NCBI RefSeq assembly: GCF_036588685.1
Contig: NC_086386.1
Location: 19,302,931 to 19,366,930, forward strand
DNA: 64,000 bases
Reading direction: 5' to 3'
Source of the DNA: Mytilus trossulus
Lineage: Eukaryota; Mollusca; Bivalvia; Mytilida; Mytilidae
Part shown: one piece after another, positions 11,293 through 23,109 of the stretch
How the letters are laid out: each line of letters starts with the position of its first letter
Numbering within the stretch: the stretch's first letter is position 1
Made by a program: the position numbers and the translations under genes
The notes under the pieces: model-generated
What the model saw: only the letters and a program-made list of their open reading frames with translations
Databases searched by the model: none
Told to the model about the DNA's origin: nothing

Positions 11293-11599
11293 TAGACCTT
11301 ATGCAATAGTTCATGTTTTCGTCGTATATTGGTATCATGTCGTCGTCCGTCGTCCGAAGACCTATTGTAGGTACATCACGAAAAGTTGAAACATTTTATA
11401 ACGAGCATATGCATTGTTAATTGATTTCTTTGGGATGTATTTCAAGTTGGAAAGACGTTTTAGTACGTAAACATAAAATATTGGATTTTGAGTCGAAACA
11501 GTGTACACGAAATTGACAGCTAAAACCCGTGATAAACACTTTAAAATTAGAAGCTGTACAACTCTTTTTTTAAACTAGAATATTTGGATTTATTATAAA
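11293..11599. other. Fragment resembling the start of the 1.9-kb element
   Basis: A TTCGTCGTATATTGGTATCA stretch followed by GTCGTCCGTCGTCCG near 11319-11360 resembles the TCGTCG-rich start of the element at 5982. The rest is unassigned. Confidence 0.35.
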
Positions 11600-11800
11600 A
11601 AAAAAGATGTGATATGATTGCCAATGAGACGCTTCTCTCTCCAAAAGGAACCAAATGACACAGAAATCATCAATTATAGATCAAAGACCTTCAACAATGA
11701 GCAATGCACATACCGCATAGGCAGCTATAAAAGCCATCGAAATCAATAATTCAAAGCAATTCAAACGAAAAAACTAACTGCATAATTAATGTAAAAAACA
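11600..11800 (-). repeat. Dispersed repeat family A, minus copy
   Basis: This is a minus copy with GATTGCCAATGAGACGCTTC, GACCTTCAACAATGAGCAATGC and CAATTCAAACGAAAAAACTAAC. Confidence 0.7.
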
Positions 11801-11826
11801 ATAAACGGGGGACATATGGTTAAACA

Positions 11827-11966
11827 TAATTAATAAGATATTTCATATACTTTATGATATATCAATAATAATAAACATTAGAAGATATCTTATAAAGTAT
11901 ATAAGATATCTTAGAAACTTTATGAGATATCGCATATAATATATAAGATATCTTATTTATTAATTG
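11827..11966. repeat. Palindrome cluster of AAGATATCTT motifs
   Basis: The self-complementary core AGATATCT occurs at least three times (near 11883, 11904 and 11945), separated by TATATAA-rich spacers. TAATTAATAAGATAT near 11828 is the inverted counterpart of ATATCTTATTTATTAATT near 11948. The segment could fold into nested hairpins. Confidence 0.65.
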
Positions 11967-13235
11967 ACCAGGATTCAGCTTAGACTGTAGATGTAATAAC
12001 TTGTCAGTGATAATACCTGCTCATGTAATATCAAAGGTTAAACCTACAAAATACAAACAATTTGAAAGTGGTGATCATGACACCTTATTTAATTTATTGA
12101 TCTGGCCTGATAATTTCACATATAAGATCGATTTAATGTCCGTAATGCTTTTATTTTATTGTAGCTTATATTTTTCTTTTGCAGAGGGGGATTCAATCTG
12201 GTAATTTCGCCCAATCAGAGTCAAGATTGCTGACATCATCCATCCTGTTACCATAGTTAAGCGTCCTTTATTTCAAATTGATCAACGTAAAGAAATTCTC
12301 GATTAAAACTATCCTGCCGGCCGGCCTTTCTATTACATATTTAAATTCGTAATTCCACTGCAAATGATGGGTTAAACAGCGCTTATTTCCTCCTGGTTCT
12401 TATTCATCTATAAAACAACCATTACACTTTAAAACTGTGCAAAGACGTGTTTTGATTGATATAGACCGGTATACTTATATTTATATAACTCATAAACATA
12501 TGAAAGTCTAACCTACCTGAAAACTTTACAGGGAACAGTTCGCAAAATCTGACTGCTACACTAACAGGAAAACCGTTAAAAATTGAAGATGACTGTTTTC
12601 ATTTTTTGCTATTGGGCCAAGGACCCATATACGTCCCTGTATTGGGCATAACAACTATTTCCATTTTTAAACATGTAATAATGCTTTTCATTTTTTTTTC
12701 ATTATTTATCTATTTTCTTCTAACATATTCTTCCACGAACAATTAACTACTCCATTCTTATTTCCGTAGTCTACACAATGCATGAGGTGTTTTTGACGTC
12801 AATAATTTCTTCCCCAATTAACACCTATCTATCTTTGTCTAAATAAAAGCTGCAGAAGGGGTAAAGACACAGTAAGAATATTTTTTTACAGTGGATGTTA
12901 ATCATCTTATTGAAGCATTTTAAGATATGGTAAGAAAAACATTTTATACTTTTGAAATTAAATGGGTACATAAGGTTCGAAAATTAATCGAACAGACAAT
13001 ATTTATAAAATAGCTGTCATACCTGTGGCAGAATAAGCTAGCTAGAAAACTAGTTTTAACCCACCATTTTCTTTGGAAAATTCCAATACAAAATCAACAA
13101 TAGTAAGTCGTATTTATCTGAATTGTTCTGTTTAATTAATGACGTTTGATTTTTTTCCAGTTTTTATGAATTTCTCCTTATCGATTTGCATTTGAGTCGG
13201 TATTTTATTTAAACTTATTTTTTATATACATAATA
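11967..13235. other. Intergenic DNA, no gene seen
   Basis: I see nothing that can be supported. A short segment near 12850-12945 ends in ATATGGTAAGAA, a plausible donor, and could be an untranslated first exon of the downstream YHYH gene. That is a guess. Confidence 0.3.
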
Positions 13236-13564
13236 TACACATGGAAAAAATATTGCAACACCTTGATTTGTAAACCTTGGACATTCAGCCTCCTTTGTTG
13301 GAAAGAATATGATAAAATATTTGTATAATGATATTGAATCATTGGCATTAAAATGAATAAATAAATGTATGAACAAATTTTGATTTACCACAATTTTGAT
13401 TAAACAAAAATGAAATCATGTTTGTATAAAATATTCTATATTAAATACTTTTACTGTAATCGAACAATAGAATACCAGACATTTCAAAATAAATCTTAAG
13501 ATAATTTTCCGCATCATGGTTGATCGTTATACGCCAGTGAATAAATACTTTGTATAGCTTAAAT

Positions 13565-14240
13565 TCACACGGATAACCGCCTCTAAACGTCTTATCATGC
13601 CTGCAAACAGTCGACGAATTTGATGATAAGGTTCCAGCAACCTTTCCTTATGAAGGGCATTGTTTAATTCATTAAGTGTCTGAACTTAGGTGTTCTTTTT
13701 AAGCACTCTACGTCCAATAATGTCCCATATATGCTTCATATGGTTAAAATCCGGGCAACTAGCAGGCCAAGAAAGATTTGTATTGCTTCTCGATGCAGAT
13801 AATCATTAACCGTACGGGAACGATGTGGCCTAGCATTATCATCAATGAAAACTGCATGGCCTTTTACCCAGAGGATGATTATCAAAATGAGGCACTACAC
13901 TTCTCTCAAGAATGTCTCTTTAATATCTCTGATATCTTTGGCTATTCAGGTTTCAGGATTCAGCAATGAGTCGATCGCAAACAGTTCGTGTTCATAGTCC
14001 TCAGCATGGCAACCATTTCCTTCACAATGCTTGGTGTTTCCTAGCTGATGTTAAATTGGGTGTTCCTGATCTCGATAGATCTTTAACATCATGTGTTGCT
14101 TGAATTTTGTTCACAAAACGACTTGTAATGGAATGGTGATGACAAACAATACGAGAAATTTGACGACATACCTGAGTTTTCTCATGCCAATAATCTGGCG
14201 TCTAGTTGCAGGTGAATGTTGTCAAGAACCCATTACATTC
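13565..14240 (-). pseudogene. Decayed Tc1-type transposase
   Basis: Read on the minus strand in shifting frames. An N-terminal helix-turn-helix segment (RQISRIVCHHHSITSRF) is followed by a SRSGTP linker. The catalytic core motif FIDDNARPHRSRT lies at about 13850-13805, then WPASCPDFNHMKHIWDIIGRR at about 13770-13705, and a C-terminal RRLFAGMIRRLEAVI segment. A one-base shift separates the NARPH block from the WPA block, and a stop follows the GRR block. It would have catalysed cut-and-paste transposition and is clearly dead. Confidence 0.82.
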
Positions 14241-14349
14241 TAACAATCACATAATTCAACAAATTTAAACTATTTTTCTATTGTTTACGAATAAAGTGGC
14301 TGCTTATGCAAAAGAGAATTTATCAAGTTGGCATTTATTGATTAAACTC

Positions 14350-14480
14350 ATGTGAGGTCCTCTGTGCTCTTCAACTTTGTATTTTGTCGATTGTTTTTCA
14401 TCTGAGCGTCACTGGTTATTCTTGTGTGTACGCAATGCCCGTCTGGCGTATTAAATTTTAAATCTGGTATCTTTTGTAAA
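14350..14480 (+). repeat. Dispersed repeat family C nested in the Tc1-type element
   Basis: It contains GTGCTCTTCAACTTTGTATT, GAGCGTCACTGG and CCCGTCTGGCGTATTAAATT. It is recognised by its match to copies at 17937 and 21930. Confidence 0.65.
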
Positions 14481-14564
14481 TTATTATTCGTGTTTTTCTC
14501 TGTCCTTTATGTTCTCCCATTTATTTGTGTTGTAGTCCTTTCATGTAATGTTGTCATTTTAATG

Positions 14565-14870
14565 TTATATTTAACATTGCCATAAAAGCGGAAGGTTTGG
14601 CATGCCACAAAACTAGGTTTACCCACTATTTTACTTAAAATGTCCTGTACGAAGTCAGGAAAATAGCCATTATTATATTATAGTTCGTTTCTGTGTGTGC
14701 TAAATTTTACTGTTGTGTTTCTGTTGTGTCGAAGTCTCCTCTTATATTTGATGTCTTTCCCTCATTTTTTGTTTGTAACACGGATTTGTTTTTTCTCAAT
14801 CGATTCATGAATTTCCAACAGCGGTATACTACTGCTGCACTTATTTCACTAGTTCTTTTTCAATAAATTA
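14565..14870 (+). repeat. Dispersed repeat family E nested in the Tc1-type element
   Basis: It runs from AACATTGCCATAAAAGCGG to CAACAGCGGTATACTACTG. The end matches the terminal inverted repeat of the fuller family E copy at 21520-22195. A related minus copy is at 19405 and a plus copy at 61290. Confidence 0.65.
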
Positions 14871-15289
14871 TATCACAAAACAATATAGAGTGTTTTTTTT
14901 AATTTGAAGTTCAATTCGGTGTTGCAATACTTTTTCCATGTGTATATATCGATGTTACAGGAAATAAATCTCGTCTAACCCATTTTTTTAAATGCAAAAG
15001 TTTTCTTGTAAACGGTATTATAGATAACAAATATGGTTTAATTGTGTATACCAGCACGATTAAAGGAAATGTATAAAGTGAGTCATAGAGACCTCAACAC
15101 AGCACCATGAATGCTTAATATATACAATGTGCAACATACACTCAAACTGTATAAAACAACAAATAGATATGTGCCTGTATGCCGTGCCTGATGTACTAAA
15201 ATTAAGGCGAACGACCCTTACATCTTGTCTAAATTTAGCATGGAGTTAAACGATACAAGTTTACTATTGCTTAAAGTATGTAAAAAAAA

Positions 15290-15480
15290 CCAAAAAGAAT
15301 ATGTGATATGATTGGCAATGAGATAACTCGTTATAAAACATCCACTGACATAGAAATTAACAACCATAGGTCATCGTACGACCTTATACAACGAGCAACG
15401 CCCATACCACATAGTCAGCTTTAAAAGGTCTCTACATGACAAATATAAAACAATTCAAACGAGAAAAACTAACGGCCTAA
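15290..15480 (-). repeat. Dispersed repeat family A, minus copy
   Basis: This copy is less than 200 bp upstream of the first coding exon of the YHYH gene. It has GATTGGCAATGAGATAACTC, ATACAACGAGCAACGCCCAT and CAATTCAAACGAGAAAAACT. Confidence 0.7.
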
Positions 15481-15635
15481 TTTTTGTGCATGTATAAATA
15501 GTTCGTTCGTATTGCATATTATGAATTTTTGCCTTTTTCATCAAACAAAATATGATAATTAGTAAGGGTGTGACTTTTTTTTAACAAACTGCCACATTAC
15601 TGATGAATTATTTTATTTTTTTATGTATTTCAGAT

Positions 15636-18600
15636 ATGTTGCTAATTTCTGCCATAACTCTTGGGATTTACGGTTTTATTGACAGTTTATCTGTTACAGA
15701 ACTGTCAAAATTTACAACATCTGGAAACTTTCCTCAATCATCAGTAAAAGTCGATACTTCTCCATCAGAAAGGTAAATCTATATTTAATATAGAAATGTT
15801 GCTTCATTAATCCTGATACAAAATAGCAATATACGATTATTTGTTGCATTTATCATTTGCAAATCCAAGAAAAAGCTTGTATGATAGATCATGTTGCATT
15901 TTTCTTCACAGAAGCCTGAGACTTACAACCCTATTTTGTCCCAGGTGCATACTTCCACAAAACCATTCATTTGGGAGAAGTTAAGATGTATTGCCCCGAA
16001 TCTATATTGTAAAAGGGGTGTCAAATATACTAGTATATAAACTGTTTCAAAAGAAATCATAATGAAAATATCTGTAGCAAAACAGGAGTTCCAGTTCAAA
16101 CGCGCCTGTTTATCTGTGAACAAAATATCTAATTATTGAATAAAATGTCTGTCTTTGAGTCTTTGGTGGAAGCGAAAGGGGTCACACTATTTTTTTATAA
16201 TCTATTCTTTTAATATTTTAGATATCTTATATATGCGTCCGGAATACCAGATCATCAATGGGAAAAGGTCAATCCAAATGATGCAACTAATCAAAAATAT
16301 AACATCAGTATTCTAAAAATACCACGGTATAAAAATGGAGCGCATGGTTGTGTTCCAATGGGTATGATTGGTATTACCAGAACAGGCGTAGCCATATTCA
16401 ATCCGTTGAATGTTGACATGGAAAATGCAGTTGAAGGTCAAACACAAGAGACTTTTGACAGTTGTGATGGCCATCCAACAAACACAGGATCATATCATTA
16501 TCACAAGATTCCAGATAGCTGCCTGTATAAAGGAGAGGTCGATGAGTTCATTGGTGTCGCTTTAGATGGATTTCCAATATATGGTCCAAATGCATCAGAT
16601 GCTAATAGTCTGTTGACGTCAACTGACCTTGACGAATGTCATGGTAGAGAGGTTAATGGCGCTTATAGATATCATGCGACAGAGACATGGCCGTACTTTC
16701 TTGGATGTTTTAAGGGTGTCGTATTAGAAAATCTTCCTGGTTTGCAGTACATTTGCGAACCAGCAAATAAAGCATCTTCAGGTATATATTAATTTTATGC
16801 AAGTAAAATAAATGCCATTTATGCGCAACTACCGGCTTTAAACCAAATACTTTTACGATTTTTTTTACATAATATCAAAGTAGAAAATAATCATTATACT
16901 TTATAGGATATGCATCATGTTGATAATATGACAATCGGAGAAGTTATAATCAAAACCCATTGCCAAACAGTATTTCTTACAATCCACATTCTGTGATTCA
17001 AATTTGCAAAAACGAATACAATTTGAGGAATATATATAAAGCTTTCTGTCATTTATTCATGTATTTAACTTCGACCTTTAATGTCAAAGAGACAACAACC
17101 CGACTAAAGCGAATTTAACAGCCCAAGGTACGCATTTGTTCTTCAACTCAACGAGATGGACTTCCACATCCGGAGATGGGCTTCCGCTGGTCCTTGCATA
17201 AACACTACTGTAGACTTGTTCAGCAAAATGCACTGCACATTAAACTCCAAACTATGCAAATGCACAAATATTGAAAAAATACGCAAAACTGACAAACGCT
17301 AGGGATTGCTATCTTTGGGCATGCACAGAATGTGGCGTGGTTAAACACTGTTTGTGATATCTCACCTCCCTCCCATTTCTCCAGCCAATGTTGGATAGAC
17401 AAACATACAGCAAAACGCACAATAAAACTAGATTATAAAGAAATCTTAGTCCTGTGTTAGAGCAGGTAACATATATGCTTGTTTTAATAAAACAAATTAC
17501 CTTGAACGTTTTATATATATGTATTTCACTTTTCTCCTTGACATGATATTTACTGGAAAGCTGTCCATCATCAATTCCAAAGAATCTGTGAACATTCTTT
17601 TCATGCCGTCATCAGAAATTACTTATTTGTACCAATGTCAAGTGTTATATAGATGTACAGCAATAGTTTTTCAACTTCAGCCATTGCTCAGTGTACTCTT
17701 TTTAAGTGTTATCATATACTAGCGAACATAGTTATTTAACATCAGGCTTTGCTCATTTGTATCTTTGTAAAGTTTTTTAGTGGCAATCATAGTAGTTTTA
17801 AAAGCCATATTATAGAAAAAAGCTTGCAATAATAGAATAATAAGTGTGAGAGTTTGACTGAGGTTTACAGAATAGAGAATAATGAGCAAACAAAACAGAA
17901 TAAAAGCCTTAAAAAGAATAGATACACATGGGGGTACTCAATGCTCTTCAACTTCGTACTTTGATTGGCCTTTTTAACTTTTTTGGATTCGAGCGTCTCT
18001 GATGAATCTTTTGTAGACGAAACGCGCGTCTGGCGTATATACAAAATTTAGTCCTGGTATCTATGATGAGTTTATTTAATTTAAAAGACCGAGAATAATT
18101 GGTGCAAAAACACAAAGAATAGAGAATAAGCGTCAAACTATATAATGCATAGAGAAAGTTTTCTAAATAAGAAAAAAATAAAGGATGCTAATCAAGACGC
18201 TCAATTAAACCGCACTGCACAGGTTTAGAAATTACAAAGGTTCACAAAACCATCGTCCAAGTTCAGAAAGGAAATCAGAAACCACTTAGCAGTTTAGAAA
18301 TGAGAAATCTATGAAAAAAATCAATAATGCTACATTTCTTTTTACTTCTGAAAGGTGTTAATGTGAGTCAGAAGAAGATTGTTTCAAGTTATATTTAACT
18401 GTTTCAGGTTGGGAAGATTGGAAAGAATGGAACGGGTATCTTTGTAACTGTCCACCGCCAGAAGGACATGGGGATGGAAATATGCCAGATTCATTTCAAT
18501 GTAGAGCAGATAACCCATACCGACCAACTAACTGCCCTGATGTTCAAGAATGCATGAACAATAACAATCCTCCTATGTTTTGTTACGACATATGCCAACA

Positions 18601-18724
18601 ACAGGGAAATAGCCCGGAATTTTGCAAGACCTTACCTGCTAATGACAATCAGGCATGCCCAATAGCAGCTATCAAGATATTTACTATTCTTTTGACGACA
18701 TTTATAGCTATATGTTTAATCTAG
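15636..18724 (+). CDS. Secreted or GPI-anchored YHYH-domain protein, paralogue 1
   Basis: Exons are 15636-15772, 16222-16781 and 18408-18724, with all junctions GT/AG and phases closing to 337 residues. Residues 1-20 form a signal peptide (MLLISAITLGIYGF...). Exon 2 encodes the YHYH domain: GAHGCVPMGMIG near residue 85, CDGHPTNTGSYHYHKIP with YHYH at 137-140, and GVALDGFPIYG at 157-167. Exon 3 encodes a Cys-rich segment (about 245-305, including an NNNNPPMFCYDIC motif) and a hydrophobic end (about 314-337) suited to GPI attachment. YHYH proteins occur in marine invertebrates and bacteria; their biochemical role is not established. The ATG sits two bases after an acceptor, so an untranslated first exon must lie upstream. 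A close tandem paralogue is at 27825. Confidence 0.9.
17075..17160 (-). repeat. Dispersed repeat family G fragment in YHYH-1 intron 2
   Basis: AATGTCAAAGAGACAACAAC is the reverse complement of the GTTGTCTCTTTGACACATTCC text found at 39930. A similar fragment lies in intron 2 of the second YHYH gene near 29335. Confidence 0.5.
17937..18075 (+). repeat. Dispersed repeat family C in YHYH-1 intron 2
   Basis: It contains CTCAATGCTCTTCAACTTCG, GAGCGTCTCTGATGAATCTT and ACGAAACGCGCGTCTGGCGT. The core GAAACGCGCGTCTGGCG is the best diagnostic for the family. Confidence 0.75.
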
Positions 18725-19404
18725 TGCAAACGTTTTGTTCAGTCCAATATTCCGGTGCTATGAATTCATGCGCGTAGCTACCTTTACGTCAAAACGCCCG
18801 GTCGTACACATGGATTTTTGAGTCTTTTTTTTAATCGGAATAAATAAAAAGAATTTGTTAAATTGAACCTTGTAGTGATATCTCTAATGGCTTGTAATTG
18901 AAAATAATGTGACGAAATGTAATTTCTAATTAAATGGTATTATGATTACGTTCATTTTCTGCAAAGTATGAATCTACTTAAAATGCTGCTCAGTGTCCTA
19001 TTGTTTAAAGCAATTCCTTTAATATAATATCATTTCATCAATGAGCGTGGAGGTGTTTGGAAATCCGAGGGGTATAACAATTTGGGTTTTTACTAGGCAA
19101 AGTTTTTTTTATCAAATATTTTAATTTTGTGAATAATTGCATGAAGTTCATATGATAGATAATCGTTGCATAAATCACTACAAGACTTGATGTGTCATTT
19201 ACTTTAAAACTATATCTTTATTTATGTCCCCTACATATGGACTATAAATATACGTGAATAGGTCTCGATGTATTCTGGGCTATTCAATCAATAACACCAC
19301 AACTAACTTTGTGTTATGGATTCATACCGATGTTTTGAAAAAGTTTTTTACCTGTAAAATGTCAAAAAAATAAATAAATGATTGTTGCAGCCAATATCAT
19401 CTTT
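18725..19404. other. 3' flank of YHYH-1
   Basis: An AATAAA-containing run (GGAATAAATAAAAAG, about 18838-18852) lies 115 bp after the stop codon and is a plausible poly(A) signal. Nothing else is recognised. Confidence 0.45.
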
Positions 19405-19920
19405 GTCTACTTCGTAAAATTTGTCACTGTATAATTATTGGCAACAGTAGTATACCACTGTTCGAAGTCATTACTCGATTGACAAATTAAAACCGATGAA
19501 AACAGGAATACAACAGCAACACTTAAATGCAACAAAGAAACGACAATGCAACACACACAAAAAATAAACTTAAAATAACAACAGCCATTTTCCAAACTTG
19601 GTACAGAACATTTTAAGAAAAAAAATTGTGGATTGCACCTGGTTTTGTGGCTAGCCAAACCTCGCGCTTTTATGGCAATGTTAAATTTAACACTAAAATG
19701 ACAATATAACATGACATCATTCCAGTACATATCATTGCATGAATATTCAGGACAGAAAAAAACGCAAATAAACAATACAATGGTACATTTCGACATGCTT
19801 CAAAGTACAGGCATAAAATGTAATACGACAGACGCGCCTTTCGTCTGCATAAGACTCATCAAAAGATCAAAATAGTAAGAAGTCAAACCAGTACAAAGTT
19901 GAAGAGCATCAATTCATACT
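19405..19920 (-). repeat. Family E copy followed by family C copy, both minus
   Basis: GGCAACAGTAGTATACCACTG near 19440 marks the family E end, and CACCTGGTTTTGTGGCTAGCC near 19635 its body. From about 19800 the sequence changes to family C in reverse (GACAGACGCGCCTTTCGTC, CAAAGTTGAAGAGCATCA). Confidence 0.65.
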
Positions 19921-20019
19921 TTTGCAGGCAGTAAAATTATGAAAATGATCGCGGACTTTTTCATTTATGCCATTTTTACCAAAAAAAATATAAATTTACA
20001 TATATTTTAATATGTGGCA

Positions 20020-20200
20020 TTAGAATGGAGATCACTGTATTGTATTTAAGGCTTGGCCTTCGTAAAACTTGATTTTACTGTCGCATATATCCGTTTACCT
20101 ATCTCCGCTCCGCGTCGCTAGGTGAACTCAATTTGCGACAGTAAAATCTACGTTTTACGAAGGCCAAGCTTAAAATACAACACAGTTATCTCCTAATTCA
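20020..20200. repeat. Hairpin-forming MITE-like element
   Basis: The left arm reads GAGATCACTGTATTGTATTT then GGCTTGGCCTTCGTAAAACTTGATTTTACTGTCGCA. The right arm is its near-perfect inverse, ending ACAACACAGTTATCTCC. The arms are about 65 bp each around a loop of about 50 bp that contains TCCGCTCCGCGTCGC. There is no coding potential. Confidence 0.8.
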
Positions 20201-21519
20201 TGTCATCACTAAAGTGCTAACTAACCACAGAATAACTACCCAGGACAGCACACAAAAACCCAAAACATAACCACGCATTGTCTTTCAGACGACTAGATCG
20301 ACGCCACAGGTAAATTAAAAAAAAATTGATATAGTTTAAGATCAGTCATATATCATTGGAAGTTGAAAGTTCTGTCGATTCTGCTGCGGAGAAAGAGGGT
20401 TATTCTTCTTTAAGCCGTGGTACACATACAGTTATATCTTAGTTAAATAATTAGTAGATGTTACAGAAAGTATTGTTATGAATAACAATATTATAATATA
20501 AAATAAACGATGACGAGATGTGTCTTACATGAAGGTAAACAATTGTCCGTCATTGTGACTCGTCCTTTTGCTTATAATTTGCACCAAAAACTTTCTGTGT
20601 TCAGTTTATTTGCAGGTCGAAAATCATAAATTGTTAATTTTGTACGAATACAAGGCAAAAGATATTTCATTTTTATAAATACTCATTAACGAACTCGAAT
20701 ACGAAAAGTTGAATGGTCAAATCATTATGACATTTGCGTGCATCGATTGGGATAAACAAAACATAGTGTTTTGAATGTGTTTACAATTAAAACGTAAATT
20801 AACAGAAATTTACTGTATCAATGCTACATGTATATTAAAGGAGCCTTATTCAGGCTCATTTTCCTCGCTGTTTTCGCATTGAATAGTTATAATCTATTAT
20901 AACAAGTTCCACGTAAACTTCGTTCTGTTTGTCTATAAAAAATCAACCAAGAGTCACCAAATATGCCTAGAAGAATAACAAAATTCATTATGTTTTTGTA
21001 ATTTGAAGAAAATGCATTTTGTTTTATAACATCCCCACCATAATCATGCTTACCTTTTCCATCATGTTACTTCTGCTTAAGTAGTCGAATTTATATGGTT
21101 AGCTGTGTATTACAAGTTCTCTTGCATTAGCGATTGCTTTTTTATTTGAAGCAACCAAAATTCAATCCTAATAGAACCAGAATGTTATACAGTACCTCAG
21201 GAATATATTACCTAAGGAATATTAGACAAATTTTGGGGAATTTTTGGTACTCAATCATCTTTAATTTCGTACTATATTTGCATTTGTTTTAAAAAATCCC
21301 AACTTTAATTATACTTACTTTTTCCATCTTGTCACTTCTGCTAAATTAATCGAATTTACTTCATTAGCTTTTAATTACATGTTGTCTTACATTGGCGATT
21401 GATTTTTTTTTATTTCAAGGAACAAAAATTGAATCCTTTTCCTTTGGATGTCCGTTTTGGTTATATTGATTTTACTGTTTTCTAGTATTTATACATCCGC
21501 GACTTGAAAATTTATAGGC
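20201..21519. other. Intergenic AT-rich DNA, no gene seen
   Basis: I found no supported feature. Two similar stretches (about 21040-21150 and 21300-21410, with CTTACCTTTTCCATCATGTT / CTTACTTTTTCCATCTTGTC) indicate an old local duplication of about 250 bp. Confidence 0.4.
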
Positions 21520-22195
21520 GTAAATAAAGGCAACAGTAGTATACCGCTGTTTAAAACTCGTAAGTCCATGGACAAAAATCAAAATCGGGGTAACAAACTA
21601 AAACTGAGGGAAACTCATAAAATATAAGAGGAAAGCAACGACACAACATAAAAATGTAACACACACAGAAACGGACTAATGTTTTAAAGACAATGAAAAA
21701 ATAAAATTGCCATATAAACTAAAGATTCGACTAGCCATAAAACCATGTTCAACCCACCATTTGTTCTTAAAACATCCCGTATCATGTCAGGAATATATGG
21801 ATATTGTTATCAACTAAATCCGCTTCTGTTTATTGATGGCAATTGTCTTTTTTTGCAGTTCAGTGGTTTTTTTCTTCCGTTGTTTTCCTCTTATAGTTTA
21901 TGTGATTCCCTCGGTTTTGGTTTGTGCCCAGGCATAGATTACCTCAGCTGTATTTGGCCCAACTTTTTGGAATTTTGGATCCTCAATGCTCTTCAACTTT
22001 GTACTTATTTGGCTTTATACATATTTTGATACGATTGTCACTGATGAGTCTTGTAAAGATGAAACGCGCGTCTGGCGTACTAAATTATAATCCTGGTACC
22101 TTTTGTAACAAATTAAATAAATTGTCAAAGATAGATATTTACTGTGATTGTTAAAACAATTTGAACAGCGGTATACTACTGTTGCCTTTATTTTG
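21520..22195. mobile_element. Family E element with ~28-bp terminal inverted repeats, family C nested inside
   Basis: The left end AATAAAGGCAACAGTAGTAT (continuing ACCGCTGTT) is matched at 22163-22192 by the exact inverse (AACAGCGGTATACTACTGTT, continuing GCCTTTATT). Between them are a family E body and a full family C copy (about 21930-22115, with GAAACGCGCGTCTGGCGTAC). No transposase is visible, so it is probably a non-autonomous DNA element. A second possibility is two separate repeats that happen to be inverted. Confidence 0.65.
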
Positions 22196-23109
22196 GTCGT
22201 TTACTCCTCTAATGTTTTAGCTTAAACAGGGCCAGCATGGTTGTTTAGCATGGTGATTTTGTCTGAGATGTTCTGAACCTAACAGGTAATAATACATGAA
22301 AGCACAAATATGTGTTCACCAAGAGTTTCTGCTTAGAAATTGTTATCATAAATCTAATAACAGGTTGTTATGGACAGAACATTATGACAAACGTATATCA
22401 TAATACATGTAGACATGGTCTATTTCTGTTGATTTTAGTCCTGAGTGATATCGAATTACTGTATTTTAAGATGTATGGCCAATATAGATTTTTTCCTGTG
22501 AAACAGCAAACATGAACAGCAGAACAAAATCCACAAATAAGTTAACAGGGTTGAAACTGTCATTTAACTCCTTGTAAGAATTTTCGCCCCTAAGAAACGA
22601 TGTTAACCTATTTTAGCTCACCGAAATGCTGTTTTGTTTTATTTCACTTCTTAATCTATCAGTCATATATAAATTTGCTTATCTGTTGAATTTCATATGT
22701 GAACAAATCCATATACCTCATAAGTATCACATCTGCTTACCTGTATGATATAAACCAAGAAATTGATTCATTCACAGACTAATGTACATTGTTATTCAAG
22801 CACAATTATTCAAATATATCCTTGCCGCATCATTCAAGATGAGGCACTAGTAAAAGTGTAACGTAACCTAAATTCTCATTCATTTACCATATTTGCTTTT
22901 GTTAATGAAATCACGATCTACGGGTTTTTAAACGTAAGCCTCAATTCTCAGTTATTTAATATATTTCCTTTTGTTAATGAAATCACGATCTTAAGGTTTT
23001 TAAACATTTTTAAAACAAACATTCTTTCTCAAGGGGAAGTCTATTATCGTCCATCGTTGACACAGTTTATTTTATTACGGGTATAAACAAATTGGGTAAG
23101 TTTCTGAAC
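22196..23109. other. Intergenic DNA with a short two-copy tandem repeat
   Basis: Two units of about 75 bp, each ending TTGTTAATGAAATCACGATCT followed by GGTTTTTAAAC-like text, lie at about 22868-23007. I see nothing else. Confidence 0.5.

Larger units (their letters stand above)
13236..14945 (-). mobile_element. Tc1/mariner-type transposon with intact terminal inverted repeats
   Basis: The left end TACACATGGAAAAAATATTG (continuing CAACACC) is matched at the right by the reverse complement of TACACATGGAAAAAGTATTG (continuing CAACACC), one mismatch in 27. Both ends are flanked by TA, as expected for Tc1/mariner integration. The body carries a decayed minus-strand transposase (about 14240-13565) and two later insertions on the right side. 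The element is 1.7 kb. Confidence 0.88.

Noticed and set aside
19407-19796. 129-codon minus frame rich in Cys and hydrophobics
   Set aside because: It falls in a family E repeat; Cys-rich text comes from the repeat's TGT/TGC content.
21745-22154. Two overlapping frames of 94 and 76 codons
   Set aside because: They are translations of dispersed families E and C; the same text is broken elsewhere.
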